From Colletes latitarsis (Eukaryota > Arthropoda > Insecta > Hymenoptera > Colletidae), in assembly GCF_051014445.1 (NCBI RefSeq), contig NW_027488377.1:5394001-5458000 (forward strand): 64,000 nt of DNA, read 5' to 3'. This document shows, piece by piece, positions 48,968-62,600 of the stretch. The notes under the pieces are model-generated. The model was not told the DNA's origin and did no database searches. It worked only from the letters and a program-made list of their open reading frames with translations. The translations under genes were made by a program, and so were the position numbers. Each line of letters opens with the position of its first letter. Position 1 is the first letter of the stretch.

Positions 48968-49645
48968 ATTGACTGCTTCAGTGTGGTACCACAATACTAC
49001 GTGATCCAATCCTTAAATAGCCCAGGATCTAGCCATGAAGTATGAGAAAAATGCGAAAGTATGAGCCTGATGAGGCCAAATCCTAGACCTAACCCAGACC
49101 TATCATGCGTTATCCTCTAAAATGTTGATCGAAACCAGGTTTAATGGACTGTTTCAATGTGGTACCACATTACTACGTGATCCAAAGCAGAAATAGCGCA
49201 GGATCTAGCCATGAAGTATGAGAAATATGCGAAAGTATGAGCCTGAGGAGGGCAAATTCTAGACCTAACCCACACCTAATATGCGTTATCCTCTAAAATA
49301 TTTATCAAAACCAGGTTTAGTTGAATGTCTCAGTGTGGTAACACATTACTACGTGAACGAAACCAGAAAAAACCCAGTATCCGTTCAACAAGTATGTGAA
49401 GAATGCGAAAGTATGAGCCTGATGAGGGCGAATACCAGACCTATCCCAGACCTAACTTGCGGTATCCTCTAAAATATTGATCGAAACCAGGTTTAATTGA
49501 CTGTTTCAGTGTGGGACCACATTACTACGTGATCCAAACCAGTAAAAACCCAGGATCCGTTCAACAAGTAGGTGAGGAATGCGAAAGTATGAGTCTGATG
49601 AGCGAAAATCCCAGGCCTAACCTAGACATGACATGCCTTATCCTC
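48968..49645. repeat. 14-mer offset block, copy 1 (also a 7-mer partner)
   Basis: The left part matches 47741-48185 at an offset of 1227 (seven monomers minus 5) through the AATCCTTAAATAGCC, GAAATAGCGCAGG and GTCTCAGTGTGGTAACAC monomers, diverging near 49413. The full stretch matches 51431-52108 at an offset of 2463 (14 monomers minus 1), including the rare GTGTGGGACCACATTAC and CAAGTAGGTGAGGAATGCG. Confidence 0.82.
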
Positions 49646-49984
49646 TAAAATATTGATGGAAACCAGGTTTAATTGATTGTTTCAGTGTGGTACCACATTA
49701 CTACGTGATCCACACCAGAAAAAACCCAGGATCTGTTCAACATGTATGTGAAAACCGCGAAAGTATGGGTCTGAAGGGGGCAAATCCCAGGCCTAACCTA
49801 GACCTAGCATGGGTTATCCTCAAAAATATTGATCGAAGCCAGGTTTAATTGACTGTTTCAGTGTGGTACCACATTACTACGTGATCCAAACCAGTAAAAA
49901 CCCAGGATCCGTTCAACAAGTATGTGAGGAATGCGAAAGTATGAGTCTGATGAGCGAAAATCCCAGGCCTAACCTAGACATAAC
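49646..49984. repeat. Mixed satellite monomers between blocks
   Basis: About two monomers: one with ATTGATGGAAACC and AACATGTATGTGAAAACCGC passing into AAAGTATGGGTCTGAAGGGG, then a CAGTAAAAACCCAGGATCC monomer. Nothing other than satellite is seen. Confidence 0.75.
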
Positions 49985-51230
49985 ATGCCTTATCCTCTAA
50001 AATATTGATCGAAACCAGGTTTAGTGGACAGTTTCAGTGTGGTACCACATTACTGCGTGATCCAAACCAGAAAAAACCCAGGATCTGTTCCACAAGTATG
50101 TGAAAAATGCGAATGTATGACCCTGATGAGAGCAAATCCCAGAACTATCCCAGACCTAACTTGCGTCGTCCTCTAAAATATTGATCGAAACCAGGTTTAA
50201 TTGACTGTTTTAGTGTGGTACCACTTTACTACGTGATCCAATGCAGAAAAACCCAGGATCTAGCTATGAAGTATGAGAAATATGCGAAAGTATGGGTCTG
50301 AAGGGGGCAAATCCCAGGCCTAACCTAGACCTAGCATGGGTTATCCTCAAAAATATTGATCGAAGCCAGGTTTTGTGGACTTTTTCAGTGTGGTACCATA
50401 TTACTGCGTGATCCAAACCAGAAAAAAACCCAGGATCTGTTCAACAAGTATGTGAAGAATGCGAAAGTATGAGTCTGATGAGTGAAAATCCCAGGCCTAA
50501 CCTAGACATAACATGCCTTATCCTCTAAAATATTGATCGAAGCCAGGTTTAGTGGACTGTTTCAGTGTGGTACCATATTACTGCGTGATGCAATCCAGAA
50601 AAAGCCCAGGATCTAGCCATCAAGTATGAGAAATATGCGAAAGAATGAGCCTGATGAGGGAAAATCCAAGGCCTAACCTAGACCTAACATGCGTCATCCT
50701 CAAAAATATTGATGGAAACCAGGCTTAATCGATTGTTTCAATGTGGTACCACATTACTACGTGATCCAAAGCAGAAATAGCCCAGGATCTAGCCATGAAG
50801 TATTAGAAATATGCGAAAGTATGAGCCTGATGAGGGCAAATCCTAGACGTTACCCAGACCTAACATGCGTTATCCACTAAAATATTTATCAAAACCAGGT
50901 TTAGTGGACAGTTTCAGTGTGGTACCACATTACTACGTGATCCAAACCAGAAAAAACCCAGGATCTGTTCAACAAGTATGTGAAAAATGCGAAAGTATGA
51001 CCCTGATGAGAGCAAATCCCAGAACTATCCCAGACCTAACTTGCGTCGTCCTCTAAAATATTGATCGAAACCAGGTTTAATTGACTGTTTTAGTGTGGTA
51101 CCACTTTACTACGTGATCCAATGCAGAAAAACCCAGGATCTAGCTATGAAGTATGAGAAATATGCGAAAGTATGAATCTGATGGGGGCAAATCCCAGGCC
51201 TAACCTAGACCTAGCATGAATTATTCCCTA
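49985..51230. repeat. 12-mer block II, copy 1 (offset 2110/2111)
   Basis: This matches 52095-53340. Shared states are TTTAGTGGACAGTTTCAG, AACTTGCGTCGTCCTC or its variant, GTCTGAAGGGGGCAAATCCC, GCCAGGTTTTGTGGAC, GATGGAAACCAGGCTTAATC and CCCTAAAATATTG. The offset drops from 2111 to 2110 because the second copy lost one T in GGACTTTTCAG near 52489. Confidence 0.83.
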
Positions 51231-51430
51231 AAATATTGATCGAAACCAGGTTTAATTGACTGTTTCAGTGTGGTCCCACATTACTACGTGATCCAAACCA
51301 GAAAAAACCCAGGATCCGTTCAACAAGTATGTGAAGAATGCGAAAGTATGAGCCTGATGAGGGCGAATCCCAGACCTATCCCAGACCTAACTTGCTGTAT
51401 CCACTAAAATATTGATCGAAACCTGGTTTA

Positions 51431-52108
51431 ATTGACTGCTTCAATGTGGTACCACATTACTACGTGATCCAATCCTTAAATAGCCCAGGATCTAGCCATG
51501 AAGTATGAGAAATATGCGAAAGTATGAGCCTGATGAGGCCAAATCCTAGACCTAACCCAGACCTATCATGCGTTATCCTCTAAAATGTTGATCGAAACCA
51601 GGTTTAATGGACTGTTTCAATGTGGTACCACATTACTACGTGATCCAAAGCAGAAATAGCGCAGGATCTAGCCATGAAGTATGAGAAATATGCGAAAGTA
51701 TGAGCCTGAGGAGGGCAAATTCTAGACCTAACCCACACCTAATATGCGTTATCCTCTAAAATATTTATCAAAACCAGGTTTAGTTGAATGTCTCAGTGTG
51801 GTAACACATTACTACGTGAACGAAACCAGAAAAAACCCAGTATCCGTTCAACAAGTATGTGAAGAATGCGAAAGTATGAGCCTGATGAGGGCGAATACCA
51901 GACCTATCCCAGACCTAACTTGCGGTATCCTCTAAAATATTGATCGAAACCAGGTTTAATTGACTGTTTCAGTGTGGGACCACATTACTACGTGATCCAA
52001 ACCAGTAAAAACCCAGGATCCGTTCAACAAGTAGGTGAGGAATGCGAAAGTATGAGTCTGATGAGCGAAAATCCCAGGCCTAACCTAGACATGACATGCC
52101 TTATCCTC
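51431..52108. repeat. 14-mer offset block, copy 2
   Basis: This is the partner of 48968-49645. It begins ATTGACTGCTTCAATGTGG where copy 1 has CTTCAGTGTGG. At about 52109 it changes to the GATCGAAACCAGGTTTAGTG type, while copy 1 continues with ATTGATGGAAACC, so a junction lies there. Confidence 0.8.
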
Positions 52109-53340
52109 TAAAATATTGATCGAAACCAGGTTTAGTGGACAGTTTCAGTGTGGTACCACATTACTGCGTGATCCAAACCAGAAAAAACCCAGGATCTGTT
52201 CAACAAGTATGTGAAAAATGCGAATGTATGACCCTGATGAGAGCAAATCCCAGAACTATCCCAGACCTAACTAGCGTCGTCCTCTAAAATATTGATCGAA
52301 ACCAGGTTTAATTGACTGTTTTAGTGTGGTACCACTTTACTACGTGATCCAATGCAGAAAAACCCAGGATCTAGCTATGAAGTATGAGAAATATGCGAAA
52401 GTATGGGTCTGAAGGGGGCAAATCCCAGGCCTAACCTAGACCTAGCATGGGTTATCCTCAAAAATATTGATCGAAGCCAGGTTTTGTGGACTTTTCAGTG
52501 TGGTACCATATTACTGCGTGATCCAAACCAGAAAAAAACCCAGGATCTGTTCAACAAGTATGTGAAGAATGCGAAAGTATGGGTCTGAAGGGGGCAAATC
52601 CCAGGCCTAACCTAGACCTAGCATGGGTTATCCTCAAAAATATTGATCGAAGCCAGGTTTAGTGGACTGTTTCAGTGTGGTACCATATTACTGCGTGATG
52701 CAATCCAGAAAAAGCCCAGGATCTAGCCATCAAGTATGAGAAATATGCGAAAGAATGAGCCTGATGAGGGAAAATCCAAGGCCTAACCTAGACCTAACAT
52801 GCGTCATCCTCAAAAATATTGATGGAAACCAGGCTTAATCGATTGTTTCAATGTGGTACCACATTACTACGTGATCCAAAGCAGAAATAGCCCAGGATCT
52901 AGCCATGAAGTATTAGAAATATGCGAAAGTATGAGCCTGATGAGGGCAAATCCTAGACGTTACCCAGACCTAACATGCGTTATCCACTAAAATATTTATC
53001 AAAACCAGGTTTAGTGGACAGTTTCAGTGTGGTACCACATTACTACGTGATCCAAACCAGAAAAAACCCAGGATCTGTTCAACAAGTATGTGAAAAAAGC
53101 GAAAGTATGACCCTGATGAGAGCAAATCCCAGAACTATCCCAGACCTAACTTGCGTCGTCCTCTAAAATATTGATCGAAACCAGGTTTAATTGACTGTTT
53201 TAGTGTGGTACCACTTTACTACGTGATCCAATGCAGAAAAACCCAGGATCTAGCTATGAAGTATGAGAAATATGCGAAAGTATGGGTCTGATGGGGGCAA
53301 ATCCCAGGCCTAACCTAGACCTAGCATGAATTATTCCCTA
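52095..53340. repeat. 12-mer block II, copy 2
   Basis: This is the partner of 49985-51230. One half-monomer near 52575-52640 carries AAAGTATGGGTCTGAAGGGG and CTAGCATGGGTTATCC, whereas copy 1 has AGTCTGATGAGTGAAAATCC. This looks like local duplication or conversion from the preceding monomer. Confidence 0.82.
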
Positions 53341-55100
53341 AAATATTGATCGAAACCAGGTTTAATTGACTGTTTCAGTGTGGTCCCACATTACTACGTG
53401 ATCCAAACCAGAAAAAACCCAGGATCCGTTCAACAAGTATGTGAAGAATGCGAAAGTATGAGTCTGGTGAGAGAAAATCCCAGGCCTAACCTAGACCTAA
53501 CATGCGTTATCCTGAAAAATATTGATCGAAACCTGGTTTAATCGACTGTCCCAGTGTGGTACCACATTACTATGTGATCCAAACCAGAAAATAACCCAGG
53601 ATCTGTTCAACGAGTATGTGAAGTGTGCGAAAGTATGAGTCTGATGAGGGCAAATCCCAGACCTATCCCAGACCTAACTTTCGTTATCCTTAAAAATATT
53701 GATCGAAGCCAGGTTTAGTGGACTGTTTCAGTGTGGTACCACATTACTGCGTGATCCAAACCAGAAACTCCAGGATCTGTTTAACAAGTATGTGAAAAAT
53801 GCGAAAGTGTGACCCTGATGAGGGCAAATCCCAGACCTATGCCAGACCTAACTTGCGTTGTCCTCTAAAATATTGATGGAAACCAGGTTTAATTGTCTGT
53901 TTCAGTGTGGCATCACATTACTACGTGATCCAAACCAGTGGAAGCCCAGGATCTGGCCAACAAGAATGAGAAATATGCGAAAGAATGAGCCGGATGAGAG
54001 CAAATCCAAGACGTAACCTAGACCTAACATGAATTATTCCCTAAAATATTGATCGAAACCAGGTTTTATTGACTGTTTCAGTGTGGTCCCACATTACTAC
54101 GTGATCCAAACCAGAAAAAACCCAGGATCTGTTTAACAAGTATGTGAAAAACGCGAAAGTATGAGCCTGATCAGGGCAAATCCCTGACCTATCCCAGACA
54201 TAACTTGCGTTATCCTCTAAAATATTGATCAAAACCAGGTTCAATTGACTGTTTTAGTGTGGCATCACATTACTACGTGATCCAAACCAGTGGAAGCCCA
54301 GGATCTGGCCAACAAGAATGAGAAATATGCGAAAGAATGAGCCGGATGAGAGCAAATCCAAGACGTAACCTAGACCTAACATGAATTATTCCCTAAAATA
54401 TTGATCGAAACCAGGTTTTATTGACTGTTTCAGTGTGGTCCCACATTACTACGTGATCCAAACCAGAAAAAACCCAGGATCCGTTCAAGAAGTATGTGAA
54501 GAATGCGAAAGTATGAGTCTGGTGAGAGAAAATCCCAGGCCTAACCTAGACCTAACATGCGTTATCCTGAAAAATATTGATCGAAACCTGGTTTAATCGA
54601 CTGTCCCAGTGTGGTACCACATTACTGTGTTATCCAAACCAGAAAATAACCCAGGATCTGTTCAACGAGTATGTGAAGTGTGCGAAAGTATGTGTCTGAT
54701 GAGGGCAAATCCCAGACCTATCCCAGACCTAACTTTCGTTATCCTCTAAAATATTGATCGAAACCAGGTTTAATCGACTGTTTCAGTGTGGTACCACATT
54801 ACTACGTGATCCAAACCAGAAAAAACCCAGGATCAGTTCAACAAGTATGTGAAAAACGCGAAAGTATGAGCCTGATGAGGGCGAATCCCAGACCTATCCC
54901 AGACCTAACTTGCGTTATGCTCTAAAATATTGATCGAAACCAGGTTTAATTGACTGCTTCAGTGTGGTACCACAATACTACGTGATCCAATCCTTAAATA
55001 GCCCAGGATCTAGCCATGAAGTATGAGAAATATGCGAAAGTATGAGCCTGATGATGGCAAATCCTAGACCTAACCCAGACCTATCCTGCGTTATCCTCAA
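53341..55100. repeat. Locally duplicated satellite (2-mer and 6-mer offsets)
   Basis: The family 4 monomer at 53909 is repeated at 54261 (offset 352), with the shared rare text GAATGAGCCGGATGAGAGC and AAATCCAAGACGTAACC. The AGTCTGGTGAGAGAAAATCC unit at 53461 recurs near 54516 (about six monomers), with CGACTGTCCCAGTGTGG following in both. These CTGTCCCAG monomers also occur near 44405 and 44758. No gene is seen. Confidence 0.8.
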
Positions 55101-56029
55101 AAATATTGATCGAAACCAGGTTTAATTGACTGTTTCAGCGTGGTACCACATTACTATGTGATACAATCCAGAAATAGCTCAGGATCTAGCCATGAAGTAT
55201 GAGAAATATGCGAAAGTATGAGCCTGAGGAGGGCAAATCCTAGACCTAACCTAGACCTAACATGCGTTATCCTCTAAAATATTTATCAAGACCAGGTTTA
55301 ATTGATTGTTTCAGTGTGGTACCACATTACTACGTGATCCACACCAGAAAAAACCCAGGATCTGTTCAACATGTATGTGAAAACCGCGAAAGTATGAGCC
55401 TGATGAGGGCGAATCCCAGACCTATCCCAGACCTAACTTGCGGTATCCTCTAAAATATTGATCGAAACCAGGTTTAATTGACAGTTTCAGTGTGGTACCA
55501 CATTACTACGTGATCCAAACCAGTAAAAACCCAGGATCCGTTCAACAAGTATGTGAAGAATGCGAAAGTATGAGACTGATGAGTGAAAATCCCAGGACTA
55601 ACGTAGACCTAACATGCGTTATCCTCAATAATATTGCTCGAAACCAGGTTTAATTGAATGTTTCAGTGTGGTACCACATTACTACGTGATCCAAACCAGT
55701 AAAAACCCAGGATCCGTTCAACAAGTATGTGAAAAACGCGAAAGTATGAGCCTGATGAGGGCGAATCCCAGACCTATCCCAGACCTAACTTGCGTTATCC
55801 TCTAAAATATTGATCGAAACCAGGTTTAATTGACTGCTTCAGTGTGGTATCACAATACTACGTGATCCAATCCAGAAATAGCCCAGGATCTAGCCATGAA
55901 GTATGAGAAATATGCGAAAGTATGAGCCTGATGAGGGCAAATCCTAGACCTAACCCAGACCTATCATGCGTTATCCTCAAAAATATTGATCGAAACCAGG
56001 TTTAATGGACTGTTTCAATGTGGTACCAC
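55101..56029. repeat. Satellite related to the 44-49 kb blocks
   Basis: Monomers at 55262-55453 resemble those at 38731 and 48753 (TTGATTGTTTCAG, CACACCAGAAAAAACCC, AACATGTATGTGAAAACCGC, CTTGCGGTATCC). A further unit with CAGTAAAAACCCAGGATCC and AAAAACGCGAAAG at 55699 is repeated near 56757 (about six monomers). No gene is seen. Confidence 0.75.
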
Positions 56030-57240
56030 ATTACTACGTGATCCAAAGCAGAAATAGCCCAGGATCTAGCCATGAAGTATTAGACATATGCGAAAGTATG
56101 AGCCTGATGAGGGCAAATCCTAGACGTTACCCAGACCTAACATGCGTTATCCTCTAAAATATTTATCAAAACCAGGTTTAATTAAATGTTTCAGTGTGGT
56201 ACCACATTACTACGTGATCCAAACCAGTAAAAACCCAGGATCCGTTCAACGAGTATGTGAAGAATGCGAATGTATGAGTCTGATGAGTGAAAATCCCAGG
56301 CCTAACCTAGACCTAACATGCGTTATCCTCAAAAATATTGATCGAATCCAGGTTGAATCGATTGTTTCAATGTGGTACCACATTACTATGTGATCCAAAC
56401 CAGAAAATAACCCAGGATCTGTTCAACGAGTATATGAAGTGTGCGAAAGTATGAGTCTGATGAGGGCAAATCCCAGACCTATCCCAGACCTAACTTTCGT
56501 TATCCTCTAAAATATTGATAGAAACCAGGTTTACTGGACTGTTTCAATGTGGTACCACATTACTACGTGATCCAAAGCAGAAATAGCCCAGGATCTAGCC
56601 ATGAAGTATTAGAAATATGCGAAAGTATGAGCCTGATGAGGGCAAATCCTAGACGTTACCCAGACCTAACATGCGTTATCCTCAAAAATATTGATCGAAA
56701 CCAGGTTTAATCGACTGTTTCAGTGTGGTACCACATTACTACGTGATCCAAACCAGTAAAAACCCAGGATCCGTTCAACAAGTATGTGAAAAACGCGAAA
56801 GTATGAGCCTGATGAGGGCGAATCCCAGACCTATCCCAGACCTAACTTGCGTTATCCTCTAAAATATTGATCGAAACCAGGTTTAATTGACTGCTTTAGT
56901 GTGGTACCACAATACTACGTGATCCAAAGCAGAAATAGCACAGGATCTAGCCATGAAGTATTAGACATATGCGAAAGTATGAGCCTCATGAGGGCAAATC
57001 CTAGACGTTACCCAGACCTAACATGCGTTATCCTCTAAAATATTTATCAAAACCAGGTTTAATTAAATGTTTCAGTGTGGTACCACATTACTACGTGATC
57101 CAAACCAGTAAAAACCCAGGATCCGTTCAACGAGTATGTGAAGAATGCGAATGTATGAGCCTGATGAGTGAAAATCCCAGGCCTAACCTAGACCTAACGT
57201 GCGTTATCCTCAAAAATATTGATCGAATCCAGGTTTAATC
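56030..57240. repeat. 5-mer tandem block (offset 881)
   Basis: The units at 56142 and 57023 are near copies. Both follow a GTATTAGACATATGCGAAAG monomer and both contain TTAATTAAATGTTTCAG, CAACGAGTATGTGAAGAATG and GATCGAATCCAGG. The same unit is found at 43304, 12838 bp upstream of the first. Confidence 0.82.
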
Positions 57241-58259
57241 GATTGTTTCAATGTGGTACCACATTACTACGTGATCCAAAGCAGAAATAGCCCAGGATCT
57301 AGCCATGAAGTATTAGAAATATGCGAAAGTATGAGCCTGATGAGGGCAAATCCTAGACGTTACCCAGACCTAACATGCGTTATCCTCTAAAATATTGATC
57401 GAAACCAGGCTTAGTTGACTTTTTCAGTATGGTACCACTTTACTACGTGATCCAAAGCAGAGAAAACCTTCGATCAGGTCAACATGTATGTTAAAACTGT
57501 GATAGTATGACCCTGATGAGGGCAAATCCCAGGACTAACCTAGACCTAACATGCGTTATCCTCAAAAATATTGATCGAAACCAGGTTTAATCGACTGATT
57601 CAGTGTGGTACCACATTACTACGTGATCCAAACCAGAAAAAAACCCAGGATCTGTTTAACAAGTATGTGAAGAATGCGTAAGATTGAGTCTGATGAGTGA
57701 AAATCCCAGGCCTTACCTATACCTAACATGCGTTATCCTCAAAAATATTGATCGAAACCGGGTTTAATGGACTGTTTCTGTGTGGTACCACATTACTATG
57801 TGATCCAATCCAGAAATAGCCCAGGATCTAGCCACGAAGTATTAAAAATATGCGAAAGTATGAGCCTAATGATGGCAAATCCTAGAGCTTACCCAGACCT
57901 AACATGCCTTATCCTCTAAAATATTTATCAAGACCAGGTTTAATTGAATGTTTCAGTGTGGTACCACATTACTACGTGACCCAAACCAGAAAAAACCCAG
58001 GATCCGTTCAACAAGTATGTGAGGAATGCGAAAGTATGAGTCTGATGAGTGAAAATCCCAGGCCTAACCTAGACATAACATGCCTTATCCTCCAATGTAT
58101 TGATCGAAACCAGGTTTAGTGGACAGTTTCAGTGTGGTACCACGTTACTACGTGATCTAAACCAGAAAAAACCCAGGATCAGTTCAACAAGTATGTGAAA
58201 AACGCGAAAGTATGGGCCTGATGAGAGCAGATCCCAGACCTATCCCAGACCTAACTTGC
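57241..58259. repeat. Mixed satellite with a family 3 monomer
   Basis: This contains a family 3 monomer near 57455 (GAGAAAACCTTCGATCAGG, AAAACTGTGATAG) and monomers with private states such as ATGCGTAAGATTGAG near 57674 and CCTCCAATGTATTGATCG near 58089. No higher-order copy is evident over the whole stretch. Confidence 0.72.
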
Positions 58260-59680
58260 GGTATCCTCTAAAATATTGATCGAAACCAGGTTTAGTGGTC
58301 TGTTTCAGTGTGGTACCACATTACTACGTGATCCAAACCAGAAAAAACCCAGGATCTGTTCAACATGTATGTGAAAACCGCGAAAGTATGAGCCTGATGA
58401 GGGCGAATCCCAGACCTATCCCAGACCTAACTTGCGGTATCCTCTAAAATATTGATCGAAACCAGGTTTAATTGACTGTTTTAGTGTGGTACCACATTAC
58501 TACGTGATCCAAAGCAGAAAAAATCCAGGATCCGTTCAACAAGTATGTGAAGAATGCGAAAGTATGAGTCTGGTAAGTGAAAATCCCAGGCCTAACCTAG
58601 ACCTAACATGCGTTATTCTGAAAAATATTGATCGAAACCTGGTTTAATCGACTTTTTCAGTGTGGTACCACATTACTATGTGATCCAAACCAGAAAATAA
58701 CCCAGGATCTGTTCAACATGTATGTGAAAAACGCGAAAGTATGGGCCTGATGAGAGCAGATCCCAGACCTATCCCAGACCTAACTTGCGGTATCCTCTAA
58801 AATATTGATCGAAACCAGGTTTAGTGGTCTATTTCAGTGTGGTACCACATTACTACGTGATCCAAACCAGAAAAAACCCAGGATCTGTTCAACATGTATG
58901 TGAAAACCGCGAAAGTATGAGCCTGATGAGGGCGAATCCCAGACCTATCCCAGACCTAACTTGCGTTATCCTCTAAAATATTGATCGAAACCAGGCTTAG
59001 TTGACCTTTTCAGTATGGTACCACTTTACTACGTGATCCAAACCAGAAAAAACCCAGGATCTGTTCAACAAGTATGTGAAAAATGCGAAAGTATGACCCT
59101 GATGAGAGCAAATCCCAGACCTATCCCAGACAAAACTTGCGTTATCCTCTAAAATATTGATCGAAACCAGGTTGAATTGACTGTTTTAGTGTGGTACCAC
59201 ATTACTACGTGATCCAAAGCAGAAAAAACCCTGGATTAGGTCATCATGTATGTTAAAACTGCGAAAGTTTGACCCTGATGAGGCCAAATCCCAGGCCTAA
59301 CCTAGACCTAACATGCGTTATCCTGTAAAATATTGATCGAAACCAGGTTTAGTGGTCTGTTTCAGTGTGGTACCACATTACTACGTGATCCAAACCAGAA
59401 AAAACCCAGGATCTGTTCAACATGTATGTGAAAACCGCGAAAGTATGAGCCTGATGAGGGCGAATCCCAGACCTATCCCAGACCTAACTTGCGGTATCCT
59501 CTAAAATATTGATCGAAACCAGGTTTAATTGACTGTTTCTGTGTGGTACCACATTACTACGTGATCCAAACCAGTAAAAACCCAGGATCCGTTCAACAAG
59601 TATGTGAAAAACGCGAAAGTATGGGCCTGATGAGAGCAGATCCCAGACCTATCCCAGACCTAACTTGCGTTGTCCTGTAA
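58260..59680. repeat. 3-monomer periodic block (529/528 bp)
   Basis: The monomer with TTTAGTGGTCTGTTTCAG, ATCTGTTCAACATGTATGTG and AAAACCGCGAAAG occurs at 58291, 58820 and 59348, spaced 529 and 528 bases. The two monomers between are not the same in each interval, so only one monomer of the three is periodic. A further copy is near 42988. Confidence 0.75.
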
Positions 59681-62600
59681 AATATTGATGGAAACCAGGT
59701 TTAATTGACTGTTTCAGTGTTGTACTTCATTACTACGTGATACAATCCAGAAAAAGCCCAGGATCTAGCCATCAAGTATGAGTAATATGCGAAAGAATGA
59801 GCCGGATGAGAGCAAATCCCAGACCTAACCTAGACCTAACATGAATTATTCCCTAAAATATTGATCGAAACCAGGTTTAGTTGACTGTTTCAGTGTGGTC
59901 CCCCATTACTACGTGATCCAAACCAGAAAAAATCCAGGATCCGTTCAACAAGTATGTGAAGAATGCGAAAGTATGAGTCTGGTGAGTGAAAATCCCAGGC
60001 CTAACCTAGACCTAACATGCGTTATTCTGAAAAATATTGATCGAAACCTGGTTTAATCGACTTTTTCAGTGTGGTACCACATTACTATGTGATCCAAACC
60101 AGAAAATAACCCAGGATCTGTTCAACGAGTATGTGAAGTGTGCGTAAGTATGAGTCTGATGAGGGCAAATCCCAGACCTATCCCAGACCTAACTTTCGTT
60201 ACCCTTTAAAATATTGATCGAAACCAGGTTTAATCGACTGTTTCAGTGTGGTACCACATTACTACGTGATCTAAACCAGAAAAAACCCAGGATCAGTTCA
60301 ACAAGTATGTGAAAAACGCGAAAGTTTGAGCCTGATGAGGGCGAATCCCAGACCAATCCCAGACCTAACTTGCGTTATCCCCTAAAATATTGATCGAAAC
60401 CAGGTTTAATTGACTGTTTCAGCGTGGTACCACATTACTACGTGATGCAATCCAGAAATAGCTCAGGATCTAGCCATGAAGTATTAGAAATATGCGAAAG
60501 TATGAGCCTGAGAAGGGCAAATCCTAGACGTTACCCAGACCTAACATGCGTTATCCTCTAAAATATTTATCAAGACCAGGTTTAATTGAATGTTTCAGTG
60601 TGGTACCACATTACTACGTGATCCAAACCAGTAAAAACCCAGGATCCGTTCAACGAGTATGTGAAGAATGCGAAAGTATGAGTCTGATGAGTGAAAATCC
60701 CAGGCCTAACCTAGACCTAACATGCGTTATGCTCAAAAATATTGATCGAAACCTGGTTTAATCGACTGTTTCAGTGTGGTACCACATTACTGTGTGATCC
60801 AAACCAGAAAAAACCCAGGATCTGTTCAACGAGTATGTGATGTGAGCGAGAGTATAAGTCTGATGAGGGCAAATCCCAGACCTATCCCAGACCTAACTTG
60901 CGTTATCCTCAAAAATATTGATCGAAACCAGGTTTAATCGACTGTTTCAGTGTGGTACCACATTACTACGTGGTCCAAACCAGAAAAAACCCAGGATCAG
61001 TTGAACAAGTATGTGAAAAACGCGAAAGAATGAGCCTGATGAGGGCGAATCCCAGGCCTAACCTAGACCTAACATGCGTTATCCTCAAAAATATTGATCG
61101 AAACCTGGTTTAATCGACTTTTTCAGTGTGGTACCACATTACTATGTGATCCAAACCAGAAAATAACCCAGGATCAGTTCAACAAGTATGTGAAAGACGC
61201 GAAAGTATTAGCCTGATGAGGGCAAATCCTAGACGTAACCCAGACCTAACATACATTATCCTCTAAAATATTTATCAAGACCAGGTTTAATTGAATGTTT
61301 CAGCGTGGTACCACATTACTACGTGATACAATCCAGAAATAGCCCAGGATCTAGCCATGAAGTATGAGAAATATGCGAAAGTATGAGCCTGATGAGAGCA
61401 AATCCTAGACCTAACCCAGACCTAACATGCGTTATCCTCTAAAATATTTATCAAGACCAGGTTTAATTGAATGTTTCAGTGTGGTACCACATTACTACGT
61501 GATCCAAACCAGAAAAAAACCCAGGATCTGTTCAACATGTATGTGAAAAACGCGAAAGTATGAGCCTGATGACGGCGAATCCCAGACCTGTTCCAGACCT
61601 AACTTGCGTTATCCTCTAAAATATTGATCGAAACCAGGTTTAATGGACTGTTTCAGTGTGGTACCACACTACTACGTGATCCAAACCAGAAAAAACCAAG
61701 GATCTGTTGAACAAGTATGTGAAAAACGCGAAAGTATGAGCCTGACGAGGGCAAATCCCAGACCTATCCCAGACCTCACTTGCGTTATCCTCTAAAATAA
61801 TGATCGAAACCAGGTTTAATTGATTGTTTCAGTGTGGTCCCACATTACTACGTGATGCAAACCAGAAAAAACCCAAGATCCGTTCAACACGTATGTGAAG
61901 AATGCGAATGTATGAGTCTGATCAGTGAAAATCTCAGGCCTTACCTAGATCTAACATGCGTTATCCTCTAAAGTATTTTTCAAGACCAGGTTTAATTGAA
62001 TGTTTCAGTGTGGTACCACATCACTATGTGATCCAAACCAGAAAATAACCTAGGATCTGTTCAACGAGTATGTGAATAATGCGAAAGTATGACCCTGATG
62101 AGGGCAAATCCCAGACCTACCCCAGACCTAACTTGCATTGTCCTCTAAAATATTGATCGAAACCAGGTTTAATTGACTGTTTCAGTGTGGTACCACATTA
62201 CTATGTCATCCAAACCAGAAAATAACCCAGGATCAGTTCAACAAGTATGTGAAAGTCGCGAAAGAATGAGTCTGATGAGTGAAAATCCCAGGCCTAACCT
62301 AGACCTAACATGCGTTATCCTCAAAAATATTGATCGAAACCTGGTTTAATCGACTGTTTCAGTGTGGTACCACACTACTACGTGATGCAATCCAGAAACA
62401 GCCCAGTATCTAGCCATGAAGTATGAGAAATATGCGAAAGTATGAGCCTGATGGGGGCAAGTCCTAGACCTAACCCAAACCTAACATGCGTTATCCTCTA
62501 AAATATTTATCAAGACCAGGTTTAATTGAATGCTTCAGTGTGGTGCCACATTACTACGTGAACCAAACCAGAAAAAACCCAGGATCCGTTCAACAAGTAT

